Shown here: positions 28,725 through 36,577 of the stretch, one piece after another
Position numbering within the stretch: position 1 is the stretch's first letter
How the letters are laid out: each line of letters opens with the position of its first letter
DNA from: Falsiroseomonas sp051433165
GTDB lineage: Bacteria > Pseudomonadota > Alphaproteobacteria > Acetobacterales > Acetobacteraceae
Assembly: GCF_051433165.1 (NCBI RefSeq)
Contig: NZ_JBHMFS010000003.1
Span: forward strand, 210,969-274,968
Direction of reading: 5' to 3'
Length of the DNA stretch: 64,000 nucleotides
Made by a program: the position numbers and the translations under genes
Notes under the pieces: generated by a model
Databases searched by the model: none
The model's input: only the letters and a program-made list of their open reading frames with translations
Told to the model about the DNA's origin: nothing

Positions 28725-29881
28725 GGGTGATCCTTGGTGTTACGCAGCACGACGGCGGCGGCGGCGGCGCTCGGCAGGCCCTCCGCCGGACGCAGTTTTG
28801 CCAACATGTCGGCAAAGCCCGCGCGCTGCGCCGCGGCCGGGGCGGGGTCCAGCAGCAGTCCGGCAATGCCCTCGGCCAGCGCCTCCGGCGTTGCGGCCTG
28901 TTGCAGATACTCCGGCACCACGGCGCGGTCCGCCAGCAGGTTCACCAGGCTGGCGAAGGGCACGCGAACCAGGCGGCGGACAATGGCGGCGGTGATCGGG
29001 TTCACCTTGTAGGCCACCAGATGCGGCACCCCGGCCACTGCCATTTCCAGGGAGGAGGTGCCGGACTTGATCAGGCCGGCCCCCCCAGGCTGCGCGGCGG
29101 CCGCAAAGGCATCGTGCTTTTCGGCCAGCTCCGTCACCAGGATGGTCCGCCCCGGCCAGTCCCGTGTTCCCGCCCGCACCTGATCCGCCACCACCGCGGA
29201 GACCGGTAGCGCCACGGCGAGGTTCGGCACGCGCGGCGCCAGCAGCCGCAACGCCTCGCCGAAAACCGGCAGCAGGCGTTTCACCTCCATCCGCCGGCTG
29301 CCCGGCATCACCACCAGCAGCGGCGCATCCGGCGCAAGGCCGTGTGCCACGCGGAAGCGTGCGCCATCCCCCGCATCCACGCCGGATTCCAGCACCGGAT
29401 GGCCGACGAAGCTGGCGGGGATGCCCGCGGCCTCGAAGATCACCGGCTCGAACGGCAGCAGGCACAGGACATGGTCCACCGCCGCCTTGATCTTGGCGAC
29501 GCGCCCCGGCCGCCACGCCCAGATCTGCGGCGCCACGTAATGCACCACCGGAATGCCAAGCGGGCGGATGCGCTGGGCCAGGCGCAGGGTGAAGCCGGGG
29601 CTGTCGATGGTCACCACCACGGCGGGCCGCCGCGCGGCGATATCGGCCACCGTCTGGTCCAGGCGGCGGGCCAGGCGCAGGATGTTGGGCAGCACCTCGA
29701 TCAGCCCCATCAGGGCGAGTTCGCGCATCGGGAACAGGCTGGCCAGCCCCTGTTCCGCCAGCCGGTCACCGCCGATGCCGGCGAAGTCCAGTGCCGGCTC
29801 CCGCGCCCGCAGCGCCGCCACCAGCCGCGCGCCGAGCACGTCACCGGAGGCTTCGCCGGCCACCAGATAGACAAGGGTCAT
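28721..29881 (-). CDS. lpxB: Lipid-A-disaccharide synthase
   Basis: A 386-residue glycosyltransferase that joins UDP-2,3-diacylglucosamine and lipid X to give the lipid A disaccharide at the inner-membrane surface. Family features are VAGEASGDVLGARL at the start, YVAPQIWAWRPGR, VGHPVLES, LPGSR-type sequence (VMPGSRRMEV) and SGTSSLEMAVAGVPHLVAYK. The ATG at 29881 overlaps the nitrilase-like gene by four bases. lpxA, lpxD, fabZ and lpxI are not in the window, so lpxB is separated from its usual cluster here. Confidence 0.96.
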   Translation of the reverse strand: MTLVYLVAGEASGDVLGARLVAALRAREPALDFAGIGGDRLAEQGLASLFPMRELALMGLIEVLPNILRLARRLDQTVADIAARRPAVVVTIDSPGFTLRLAQRIRPLGIPVVHYVAPQIWAWRPGRVAKIKAAVDHVLCLLPFEPVIFEAAGIPASFVGHPVLESGVDAGDGARFRVAHGLAPDAPLLVVMPGSRRMEVKRLLPVFGEALRLLAPRVPNLAVALPVSAVVADQVRAGTRDWPGRTILVTELAEKHDAFAAAAQPGGAGLIKSGTSSLEMAVAGVPHLVAYKVNPITAAIVRRLVRVPFASLVNLLADRAVVPEYLQQAATPEALAEGIAGLLLDPAPAAAQRAGFADMLAKLRPAEGLPSAAAAAVVLRNTKDHP

Positions 29882-30774
29882 GCGAAGATCGCCGGCTTCG
29901 GGGTGGGCACCGGGCGGCGCGGCCAGTCGCGGTGGTTGCGGACGGCGCCGTTGGCGCGAACCTCCTCCACCAGCGCCGGGTCCAGCGTGGCGAACAGCCA
30001 GCCGGGTTGGTCCATCACGCCGGCGGCGACCACGCCATCCTCCGGAAAGCCGTGATCCGGCGGGCCGAAGATGGCGGCCTGGCCGTGGTTCTCGTCCAGC
30101 GCCGCGGACCAGCGCGCCGCGCCCACCGTCGGTGTCACCGCGACGAAGCACTGGTTCTCCAGCGCCCGCGCAGCCGCGCCGACCCGCACGCGGGCATAGC
30201 CGCGCAGGCTGTCGGTGCAGGAGGGGGCGAGCACCAGCCAGGCGCCCTGTTCCACCTGGGACCGTGCATGCTTCGGGAACTCGATATCATAGCAGATGGA
30301 AATGCCGATCCGGCCCCAGGGCGTGTCGAACACGGCCGGCCCGGCGCCGGCCGAGACACCCCAGCGCTCCGATTCGAAGCGCGTCATCGCCGTCTTGTCC
30401 TGGAAGGCCATGCTTCCATCGGGGGCGATCAGCGGTGCGCGGTTGATGATGCGGCCGCCCGCCGCCCGCATCGGCAGCGTCCCCGGCAGCAACCACACCC
30501 CGGCGCGCATCGCCGCCTGGCGCATCGTGGCCAGGATCGAATCTGCGTGGGCCACCATCGCGGCCAGCTCCGCTGCCTCATCGGGTGCCGTGGTGGCGGC
30601 CAGCGCGGCGCCGAGCTCGACGCAGGCATATTCCGGCAGGACGCAGAGATCGGCCTGGCTGCGTGCCTGGTCCAGCCAGCCGTCCAGCCGCGCGCCGAAT
30701 GCGGCAACGCTGGCCGGCTGGCCGACCGGCCAGGCAAGCAGGCCGAGGCGAAGCGGGCGCGGCGCGGGGATCAA
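29878..30774 (-). CDS. Carbon-nitrogen hydrolase (nitrilase superfamily)
   Basis: A 298-residue enzyme with the nitrilase-superfamily triad Glu48 (LPEYA), Lys127 (QDKTAM) and Cys161 (ISICYDIEFP). Such enzymes hydrolyse linear amides or nitriles. It is sandwiched by four-base overlaps between a GNAT gene upstream and lpxB downstream; the GNAT-nitrilase pairing is known from other bacteria, sometimes fused, and suggests acylation and amide hydrolysis of one metabolite (inference). Confidence 0.87.
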   Translation of the reverse strand: MIPAPRPLRLGLLAWPVGQPASVAAFGARLDGWLDQARSQADLCVLPEYACVELGAALAATTAPDEAAELAAMVAHADSILATMRQAAMRAGVWLLPGTLPMRAAGGRIINRAPLIAPDGSMAFQDKTAMTRFESERWGVSAGAGPAVFDTPWGRIGISICYDIEFPKHARSQVEQGAWLVLAPSCTDSLRGYARVRVGAAARALENQCFVAVTPTVGAARWSAALDENHGQAAIFGPPDHGFPEDGVVAAGVMDQPGWLFATLDPALVEEVRANGAVRNHRDWPRRPVPTPKPAIFA

Positions 30775-31367
30775 AGCGTCCGGGTCCAGAAGGTCAGGTC
30801 GTGCGGCGTTTCGGCCTCCTGACCGATTTCCTTCCAGTCGAACCGCACCAGCAGATCCGGCCGCGCTGCATAGCCACGCTTGCGCCAGAATGCGTCAAGC
30901 CGCGTGTAGCCGGGCAGGCGGCGCGGGTCGGCCGGGTCGCGGACCACGGCGCAGAAGGCGGCCTCGGGCAGGGACAGGCGCCGGGCATGGGCCTCCCGCT
31001 CCGCGAAGAAGCGCACGCCGGCGCCGCGGCCGCGGTATTCCGGCAGCAGCACCGATTCGCCGAAATAGCAGAAGCGCTCCGGGTCCAGCCCCGCGGTCCG
31101 GAAGCAGGCGCCGACTGGCGCATGGCCCTGGACCATCGGCTCGCAGGTCGCGGCGCCGACCACGCGGTCACCATCCCGACAGACCACGATCGCCGCCCCC
31201 GGGGCGTCGGCATAGGCGCGCAGATAGCCCTGCTCGTAGCCGCCATCGCCCTCATACAGATAGGGCCAGTCGCGGAACACCGCGATGCGCAGCGCGGCCA
31301 GGTCCGGCAGCAGCGGGTGCAGCGCGGGGCCTGCCAAAGTCTCGAAGGTGAGGTGGATTTCCGCCAT
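30771..31367 (-). CDS. GNAT family N-acetyltransferase
   Basis: A 198-residue acetyltransferase. The acetyl-CoA pyrophosphate loop appears as LPEYRGRGAGVRFF, preceded by the beta4 strand YFGESVLL. Its partner is probably the nitrilase encoded immediately downstream with a four-base overlap. ATGs at 31379 and 31367 are both in frame; I use 31367 (MAEIHLTFE), where homology starts. Substrate unknown. Confidence 0.8.
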   Translation of the reverse strand: MAEIHLTFETLAGPALHPLLPDLAALRIAVFRDWPYLYEGDGGYEQGYLRAYADAPGAAIVVCRDGDRVVGAATCEPMVQGHAPVGACFRTAGLDPERFCYFGESVLLPEYRGRGAGVRFFAEREAHARRLSLPEAAFCAVVRDPADPRRLPGYTRLDAFWRKRGYAARPDLLVRFDWKEIGQEAETPHDLTFWTRTL

Positions 31368-31412
31368 GGCGGAATGCATAGGGGGCGCCGTCCGGACAGG
31401 AAAGAGCGACGC

Positions 31413-31670
31413 GTGGATATGGCGGTGGAGGCGGTCGGGTTGCTGGCCGGGGCAATGACCACATCGGCTTTCGTGCCGCAGGCCTGGAAGACCTGGCGCA
31501 CCCGGTCCGCGAAGGATTTCAGCCTGGCGCTGCTGGTGCTGCTGGTGGCCGGCAACACCATGTGGCTCGGCTACGGGGTGATGAAGGGGTCCACCGGCCT
31601 GGTGGTGGCGAATCTGATCACCGTGCCGCTGACGGCGGCAATCCTGTGGGTCAAGCTACGTCGGGGGTGA
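31413..31670 (+). CDS. SemiSWEET (PQ-loop/MtN3) sugar transporter
   Basis: An 85-residue membrane protein with three helices forming one PQ-loop triple-helix bundle: the first with the PQ motif SAFVPQAWKTWRTRSAKD, the second NTMWLGYGVM, the third ending in LWVKLRRG. Two such subunits dimerise into a small facilitative sugar carrier. I use the GTG at 31413, seven bases after AGGAAAGAG; an ATG at 31419 is the alternative (83 residues). It is divergent from the GNAT gene, 45 bases apart. Confidence 0.82.
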   Translation: MDMAVEAVGLLAGAMTTSAFVPQAWKTWRTRSAKDFSLALLVLLVAGNTMWLGYGVMKGSTGLVVANLITVPLTAAILWVKLRRG

Positions 31671-31722
31671 AGCTGCGACAGGGCTGAGGCCTGCGCCCCG
31701 CAGGTTGCGGGGCGCGCCGGCT

Positions 31723-32055
31723 TCAGGCGAGCGCGGTGACGGCCGCGTCGCGCGTCGGGTGGATGGCGAGGATCTTGTCGAAGCCGCTGATCTCCAGCAC
31801 CTCCCGCACCGGCGCCTGGGGGGCGGCGACGGCGAAGCTGCCGCCGACGGCCTTGGCCTGCTTCGCCGCCTTCAGCAGCACGCGCAGCCCGGCCGAGGAG
31901 ACGTAGTGCACCTCTGCCAGGTCGGCCACCACCTTCGCACCGCCCTCGAGCAGCCCGATCAGATTCGTCTCCGCCGCGGGGGCGGTGGCGGTATCGAGGC
32001 GACCCTTGAGAGCCGCCACCTTCACGCCCTTGTCGGTGCTTTCCGTGATGTCCAT
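31723..32055 (-). CDS. STAS-domain anti-sigma factor antagonist-like protein
   Basis: A 110-residue single STAS domain. The phospho-acceptor region VHYVSSAGLRVLL holds Ser53/Ser54 where SpoIIAA-type proteins are phosphorylated. No anti-sigma kinase or sigma factor lies beside it. The ATG at 32055 has GGAGCAGGACGG upstream; frame extends to 32076 without support. It is 42 bases downstream of the GPP34 gene in the same direction, so the pair is probably co-transcribed. Confidence 0.85.
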   Translation of the reverse strand: MDITESTDKGVKVAALKGRLDTATAPAAETNLIGLLEGGAKVVADLAEVHYVSSAGLRVLLKAAKQAKAVGGSFAVAAPQAPVREVLEISGFDKILAIHPTRDAAVTALA

Positions 32056-32097
32056 GAAGTCCGTCCTGCTCCTCAACGCGCCTGTATCGGTCGTGTC

Positions 32098-32748
32098 TTA
32101 AACCATTGGCGCATAGCGCGCGATCTGCGCGTAAATTTCACGGATGGCATCGGCGAGGGAGCGGTTCAACTCCTCAAGATCGGCCACCTGGTCAATGCGG
32201 GTCTGCACCCGGTCCAGTTCCTGCGTCGACAGGATCAGGGAGAACAGCCCGCCGGCGCGGCACAGGCCGATCAGCATCGAATCGCGCGGATCGGGGATGT
32301 CATCCTGGAACAGCACGCCCATGATGCGCGCCTTCACCTCACGCTCCTCCTTGTCGGAGACCATGGGGTAGCGGCGCTCCGGGAACACCCAGAGGAAGCG
32401 GCCTTCGACGCGCTTCAGGATGCCCTTGCTCACCAGCCGCTCGAACAGCGTGTCCCGATAGGTATCGGCGTCGGCGGCGAGTGTCTCGATCCAGTAGCGG
32501 CTGTCGCCGGCTTCCGGCGCGGCGACCATCTGGGCCAAGGCGCGGTCCAGCAGCGCATCGCCGGTCGGTGCCGGGTTCACCACGTAGAGGCGGGTGGGGT
32601 CGGTGTCGATCCGCCCTTCCAGCGCAAGTTCCGCGAGCACCGCGCCGGCAATCGCGTAGTCGCCGGACGGCGCCGCGCGTTCCTGCAGCCGCCCGCTTTC
32701 ATCATCGAGCATGAGGAGGAGGATTTCCTCCGGCATCGTTAACGGCAT
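32098..32748 (-). CDS. GPP34 (GOLPH3/Vps74) family protein
   Basis: A 216-residue protein with the GPP34 pattern: N-terminal LTMPEEILLLMLDDESGRL, then AGAVLAELALEGRI, a middle LVSKGILKRVEGRFLWVFPERRYP and a late ALxRAGGLFSLIL-like segment. The eukaryotic members GOLPH3/Vps74 bind phosphatidylinositol-4-phosphate and sort Golgi glycosyltransferases. The bacterial role is unknown. It lies 74 bases after cobW and 42 before the STAS gene, all leftward. Confidence 0.82.
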   Translation of the reverse strand: MPLTMPEEILLLMLDDESGRLQERAAPSGDYAIAGAVLAELALEGRIDTDPTRLYVVNPAPTGDALLDRALAQMVAAPEAGDSRYWIETLAADADTYRDTLFERLVSKGILKRVEGRFLWVFPERRYPMVSDKEEREVKARIMGVLFQDDIPDPRDSMLIGLCRAGGLFSLILSTQELDRVQTRIDQVADLEELNRSLADAIREIYAQIARYAPMV

Positions 32749-32822
32749 GGCGTCACCCGGTTCCTTGAAGTGGCGCCAGGGAAGCGCGCGGCGGGGGTGA
32801 AGTCAACGCAAGTGAGGCGGCT

Positions 32823-33863
32823 TCAGCCGGCACTGACCGCCGCATCATCCCGCGCCGCGCGCAGGAAGGCGTCCAGGCCGTTCCGCACCACCTCCGGGTC
32901 CAGCTCGCGCAGGATGAAGACCAGTCGGGACCGGCGCGGCTCCCCCTCCGGCCAGGCGGCGAGGCGGATGGGTGGGTGGAACAGGTGCTGCACGCCATGG
33001 ATCACCACCGGCCGATCCTCGCCCTCCAGATCCAGCAGCCCTTTCATGCGGAGCACGGCGGCACCGCGGGTCATCGCCAGCATCTCCAGCCAACCGGCGA
33101 GGCCTGCCCAGGGCAGTGGCTGGTCGAATTCGAGGCATAGCGCCTGGATCGTCGGGTCGTGCCGGTTGCGGTCATGGTGATGATGGTGGTGGTGGCCGTG
33201 GGGGGCGGCAGCGCCGATCCAGGTGGCGACTGCGGGCGCCTTGGCCGAGGTATCGTAGGGCCCGGCATCGAGCAGGCGCGACGCCGGGACATCGCCGGCG
33301 ATGGCGGTTAGGATCGGCGCGATCGGATTCAGCGCCGCCAGCCTTTCGCGCAACGCGGCGACCTGGGCCGGGGGCACCAGATCCGTCTTGGTCAGCACGA
33401 TGCGATCCGCCACCGCGGCCTGGCGCAGCGCCTCCTTCTGGCTGTCCAGCGTCGCCATGCCGGTTGCGGCATCCACCAGCGTCACCACGCCATCCAGCAC
33501 GAAGCGCTGCGCCAGGCGCGGGTCGGCCATCAGCGTGTGCAGGATGGGGGCGGGGTCGGCCAGGCCCGTGGTCTCCACCACCACCCGCGCAACCGCCTGG
33601 CCCGCCAGCATGCGGTCCCACACGCCATCCAGTGCCGTCAGCAGGTCGCCGCGGATGGTGCAGCAGAGGCAGCCGGCATTGAGCAGCACCGTATCGCCAT
33701 CCAGCCGCTCCACCAGCAGGTGGTCCAGGCCGATCGCGCCGAATTCGTTGATCAGCACGGCGGTGTTGGCCATCTCCGGCTGCTGCAGCAGCGCGTTCAG
33801 CAGCGTGGTTTTCCCGGCGCCGAGGAAGCCCGTGAGGATGGTGACCGGGATCGGGCCGCTCAT
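32823..33863 (-). CDS. CobW/COG0523 G3E GTPase, probable zinc metallochaperone
   Basis: A 346-residue G3E GTPase. Walker A GFLGAGKTT (residues 12-20), the family metal-binding CxCC motif as CLCC (65-68), base-recognition TKTD (158-161), then a seven-histidine run at 224-230 between the G domain and the C-terminal CobW domain. COG0523 proteins of the Zur-linked/ZNG1 type deliver zinc to client enzymes. The start overlaps the hisI stop (ATGA), and a Zur-like gene is divergent from the pair, which supports zinc rather than cobalt or nitrile hydratase iron. Confidence 0.88.
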   Translation of the reverse strand: MSGPIPVTILTGFLGAGKTTLLNALLQQPEMANTAVLINEFGAIGLDHLLVERLDGDTVLLNAGCLCCTIRGDLLTALDGVWDRMLAGQAVARVVVETTGLADPAPILHTLMADPRLAQRFVLDGVVTLVDAATGMATLDSQKEALRQAAVADRIVLTKTDLVPPAQVAALRERLAALNPIAPILTAIAGDVPASRLLDAGPYDTSAKAPAVATWIGAAAPHGHHHHHHHDRNRHDPTIQALCLEFDQPLPWAGLAGWLEMLAMTRGAAVLRMKGLLDLEGEDRPVVIHGVQHLFHPPIRLAAWPEGEPRRSRLVFILRELDPEVVRNGLDAFLRAARDDAAVSAG

Positions 33864-34318
33864 CCGTGGCTGTGCCCCTTATGGGCATCCCCATACATCG
33901 CAGCCGGGTCCATCAGCGGGTCCGCGATGGTTGCCAGCGCGTCGTCCCGGATGGCGCGATAGAAGCAGTTGCGGCGGCCGGTGTGGCAGGCGACGCCCAA
34001 CTGGTGCACCAGGGCCAGCAGCGTATCGCCATCGCAATCGAGGCGCAGTTCCACCAGATGCTGCAACTGCCCGGATGTCTCGCCCTTGCGCCAGAACCCC
34101 TTGCGGGACCGGCTGTAGTAGCAGACGCGACCGGTTCGCAGCGTCTCGGCCACCGCCTCCCGGTTCATCCAGGCCATCATCAGCACCTCGCCGCTGTCAT
34201 GCTGCTGGGCGATGCAGGCGACGAGACCGGCGGCATCGAAGCGCACCGCGTCCAGGAGATGTTCGCACGCAGCGGCGGGCGGAGGGGTATAGGCTGGGGG
34301 GGAGGGTGTGTCGGTCAT
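33860..34318 (-). CDS. hisI: Phosphoribosyl-AMP cyclohydrolase
   Basis: A 152-residue HisI, opening the purine ring of phosphoribosyl-AMP in histidine synthesis. The metal residues are complete: LDCDGDT (Asp94, Cys95, Asp96), Cys111 in CHTGRRNC and Cys118, giving the zinc site plus the magnesium aspartates. The protein has a proline-rich N-terminal extension and a histidine-rich tail (DAHKGHSHG). It is outside any his operon: it overlaps the metallochaperone gene by four bases and diverges from zur. Whether the genome has a second hisI cannot be seen. Confidence 0.92.
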   Translation of the reverse strand: MTDTPSPPAYTPPPAAACEHLLDAVRFDAAGLVACIAQQHDSGEVLMMAWMNREAVAETLRTGRVCYYSRSRKGFWRKGETSGQLQHLVELRLDCDGDTLLALVHQLGVACHTGRRNCFYRAIRDDALATIADPLMDPAAMYGDAHKGHSHG

Positions 34319-34325
34319 GCCACCC

Positions 34326-34337
34326 CATTATATGATG
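34326..34337. promoter_or_regulatory. Candidate Zur operator between hisI and zur
   Basis: CATTATATGATG is palindromic at five of six base pairs and is the only AT-rich stretch in the 41-base gap between the hisI ATG (34318) and the zur ATG (34360). Fur/Zur sites are AT-rich palindromes placed over promoters, so a single site here could control both directions. Inferred from position and shape, not from a verified consensus. Confidence 0.4.
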
Positions 34338-34359
34338 CAGAGCGGCGCAGGGGACAGAG

Positions 34360-34875
34360 ATGGCGGACAGCATGCGAGCGGATGCGGTTGCCGCACCGGA
34401 CCCGGCCCAGGATGCAGCCATGGAAGCGGCGCTGGACCGGGCTGCGGCATCCTGCCTGCATCGCGGCGCGCAGCTGACGGAGTTACGGCGGCAGGTGTTG
34501 CGCCTGGTGCTCCAGGCGCGACAGCCGATCGGCGCCTATGCCCTTCTCGACCAGCTGCGCGGCGCCCGGCGCGGCGCGGCGCCGCCCACCGTGTACCGGG
34601 CGCTGGATTTCCTGCTGGCCCAGGGGCTGATCCACAAGGTGGAGCGGCTGAACGCCTTCATCGGCTGCGACGAGACAGGCCACGGCCATGCGCATGGGGA
34701 GGATCACCCGCACCAGTTCCTGATCTGCGGCGAATGCGGAGCCACGGCTGAAATCTGTGATTCTGACACCTCCGCCGCCGTGGCCGCCGCCGCCGCGCGA
34801 CAAGGCTTCGTGCCGCGCCGGACCACGGTGGAGGTGGAAGGTCTGTGTGCGCGCTGCGTCGGGGCGCCCGGGTGA
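34360..34875 (+). CDS. zur: Fur family regulator, probable zinc uptake regulator Zur
   Basis: A 171-residue Fur-family repressor: winged helix with LTELRRQVLRLVL and the recognition segment PPTVYRALDFLL, then a dimerisation domain with a histidine-rich loop (GHGHAHGEDHPHQF) and two CxxC pairs (Cys123/Cys126 and Cys163/Cys166) that hold the structural zinc. The histidine-rich loop and the divergent cobW-type gene favour Zur over Fur. The ATG at 34360 has GGGGACAG upstream. znuABC is not adjacent. Confidence 0.88.
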   Translation: MADSMRADAVAAPDPAQDAAMEAALDRAAASCLHRGAQLTELRRQVLRLVLQARQPIGAYALLDQLRGARRGAAPPTVYRALDFLLAQGLIHKVERLNAFIGCDETGHGHAHGEDHPHQFLICGECGATAEICDSDTSAAVAAAAARQGFVPRRTTVEVEGLCARCVGAPG

Positions 34876-34888
34876 TCGCGTCCATCAA

Positions 34889-34909
34889 TTGCGCGTCATC
34901 CATGCGCAA
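34889..34909. promoter_or_regulatory. Inverted repeat upstream of a winged-helix gene
   Basis: TTGCGC-N9-GCGCAA is a perfect six-base inverted repeat with half-site centres 15 bases apart, in the 78-base gap between zur and the regulator at 34954. It lies 45 bases before that start and may be an autoregulatory operator. Confidence 0.35.
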
Positions 34910-34953
34910 CTATCTCGCATCACGGGACGGATGGATGCTCAATACGAAAGAGA

Positions 34954-35355
34954 ATGGAACGTTTCATACAATCACCAAGCGGCCTGAACCACGTCTCGAA
35001 GGATGGTCCCGGCGTTGCCGACGTCCGGATGGCCGCACTTCGCCTGCTGCGTGATCTGCGGACCGTCGATGCGAAGGCCGGCGTTCACAACAGCCGCATC
35101 GCCTTCGACGTCGCCATGCTGTTCTATGAAGACGGGCTGGCCCAAACCGAACCCGCGCTGTCCGTGGACCAGATCGCGGCGGCCAGCGGCTTTAGCGGGC
35201 CGACTGTCCGGCTGGTCCTGAAACGTCTGCTCGCCGCCAGGATCGTTGCCCCGGTCCGCCGTCTCGGCAAGACCCAGCTCTACGCGATGACGGCGGCCGG
35301 GACGGAGGGCTTCGAGGGCTACATCGCCGCCATTCTGGCTTTCCGGGCACCCTGA
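34954..35355 (+). CDS. Winged-helix transcriptional regulator (MarR/Rrf2-like)
   Basis: A 133-residue protein with a predicted winged helix: LSVDQIAAASGFSGPTVRLV reads as helix-turn-helix with recognition helix, followed by the wing (RLLAARIVAPVRRLGKTQLY) and MTAAG. No metal or ligand residues are obvious, so the regulated process is unknown. The ATG at 34954 follows AAAGAGA and sits inside a 14-base near-palindrome. It is downstream of zur in the same direction. Confidence 0.7.
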   Translation: MERFIQSPSGLNHVSKDGPGVADVRMAALRLLRDLRTVDAKAGVHNSRIAFDVAMLFYEDGLAQTEPALSVDQIAAASGFSGPTVRLVLKRLLAARIVAPVRRLGKTQLYAMTAAGTEGFEGYIAAILAFRAP

Positions 35356-35374
35356 GGGCGCCCGGACCACCGCC

Positions 35375-36577
35375 TTATTGCGGCAGCAGCGCCAGAGCCT
35401 GGTCAAGGTCCGAGATGATGTCGGAGACCTCCTCCAGCCCGATATGCAGCCGCACGGCCTGGCCCGGCAGCTCGGGCGTCACGCGGCGCACCAGCATGCC
35501 GTTGGTCGGCAGCGCCAGGCATTCATAGCCGCCCCAGCTCGCTCCGATGCCGAACAGCTTCAGCCCATCGACGAAGCGAAAGACGTCGTTCTCCGTGTAG
35601 CGCGGCTGGAACACGATGCCGAACAGCGAGCAGCCGCCATCGAAATCCCGCTTCCACAGCTCATGCCCCGGCGCGCCGGGCAGGGCCGGGTGGCGCACCT
35701 CCGCCACCTCCGGCCGCTGCGCCAGCCAGGCGGCGACTTCCAGGGAACTGGCCGTCTGCCGTTCCAGCCGCAGCGGCATGGTCCGCACCCCGCGCAGCGC
35801 CAGCCAGCAATCATCCGGGCTGGCATAGTGCCCCATGGCGGAGGCGGCGTTGCGGACGATGTGGTGATGCGCCTCCGACGCCACGGTGATGCTGCCGAGC
35901 AGGATGTCGGAATGCCCGCCGACATACTTCGTCAGCGCCTGGATGGAGACATCGCAGCCATGCACGAAGGGCTGGAAGCTGTGGATGCCCCAGGTGTTGT
36001 CGATCATGCTGACCGCGCCGTGGCGCCTGGCGACCGCGGTCAGCGCCGGCACGTCCTGCACCTCGAAGGTGTGGCTGCCGGGGCTTTCCAGGTAGAGTAC
36101 CTTGGTATTCGGCGTCCAAAGCTTCTCCAACCCTTCGGCGTCGATGCAGGGGTCGTAGAACTGCGTCTCGATGCCCCAGTTGGGCAGCACGTTTTCCGCC
36201 AGGTTGCGCCCGGGGCCATAGACGCTGTCGGGCATCAGGCAGCGATCGCCCGCCTTCAACCAGGCCATCAGCGGCACGGCCACGGCCGCGAGGCCGGTGC
36301 CGGTGATGGTGCAATGCGTGCCACCCTCGATCTCCGCCACCACATCTTCGAGGGCGTAGTGGGTAGGCCCGCCCTGGGTGCCGTAGGTCATCACCCGGTT
36401 GTAGCGATGCTTGGAATTCTCCCGCCGCGCCTCGCAGGATTGCGCGGTGACGGTGGAGCCGCGATGGACCGGCGGATTGACGAAGCCCAGTGCGCGGATC
36501 GGCGGCCGCGCGGCATGGGACATGCGGGTGGCGAAGCCGTGCTTCGCGTGGCCGGCGGGATTGGCGTCGTCGGGCAT
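35375..36577 (-). CDS. metC: Cystathionine beta-lyase / Cys-Met metabolism PLP enzyme
   Basis: A 400-residue fold-type I PLP enzyme that cleaves cystathionine to homocysteine, pyruvate and ammonia. The PLP-binding lysine is Lys217 in SIQALTKYVGGHSD; YGTQGGPTHYALED and VYGPGRN are typical of MetC. The ATG at 36577 shares one base with the stop of the sulfurtransferase gene (TGATG). It is the last gene of a four-gene leftward operon. Confidence 0.9.
   Translation of the reverse strand: MPDDANPAGHAKHGFATRMSHAARPPIRALGFVNPPVHRGSTVTAQSCEARRENSKHRYNRVMTYGTQGGPTHYALEDVVAEIEGGTHCTITGTGLAAVAVPLMAWLKAGDRCLMPDSVYGPGRNLAENVLPNWGIETQFYDPCIDAEGLEKLWTPNTKVLYLESPGSHTFEVQDVPALTAVARRHGAVSMIDNTWGIHSFQPFVHGCDVSIQALTKYVGGHSDILLGSITVASEAHHHIVRNAASAMGHYASPDDCWLALRGVRTMPLRLERQTASSLEVAAWLAQRPEVAEVRHPALPGAPGHELWKRDFDGGCSLFGIVFQPRYTENDVFRFVDGLKLFGIGASWGGYECLALPTNGMLVRRVTPELPGQAVRLHIGLEEVSDIISDLDQALALLPQ

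Noticed and set aside
33170..33200. GTG/ATG trinucleotide run resembling a microsatellite
   Set aside because: It encodes the seven-histidine linker of the CobW-type GTPase and is explained by coding.
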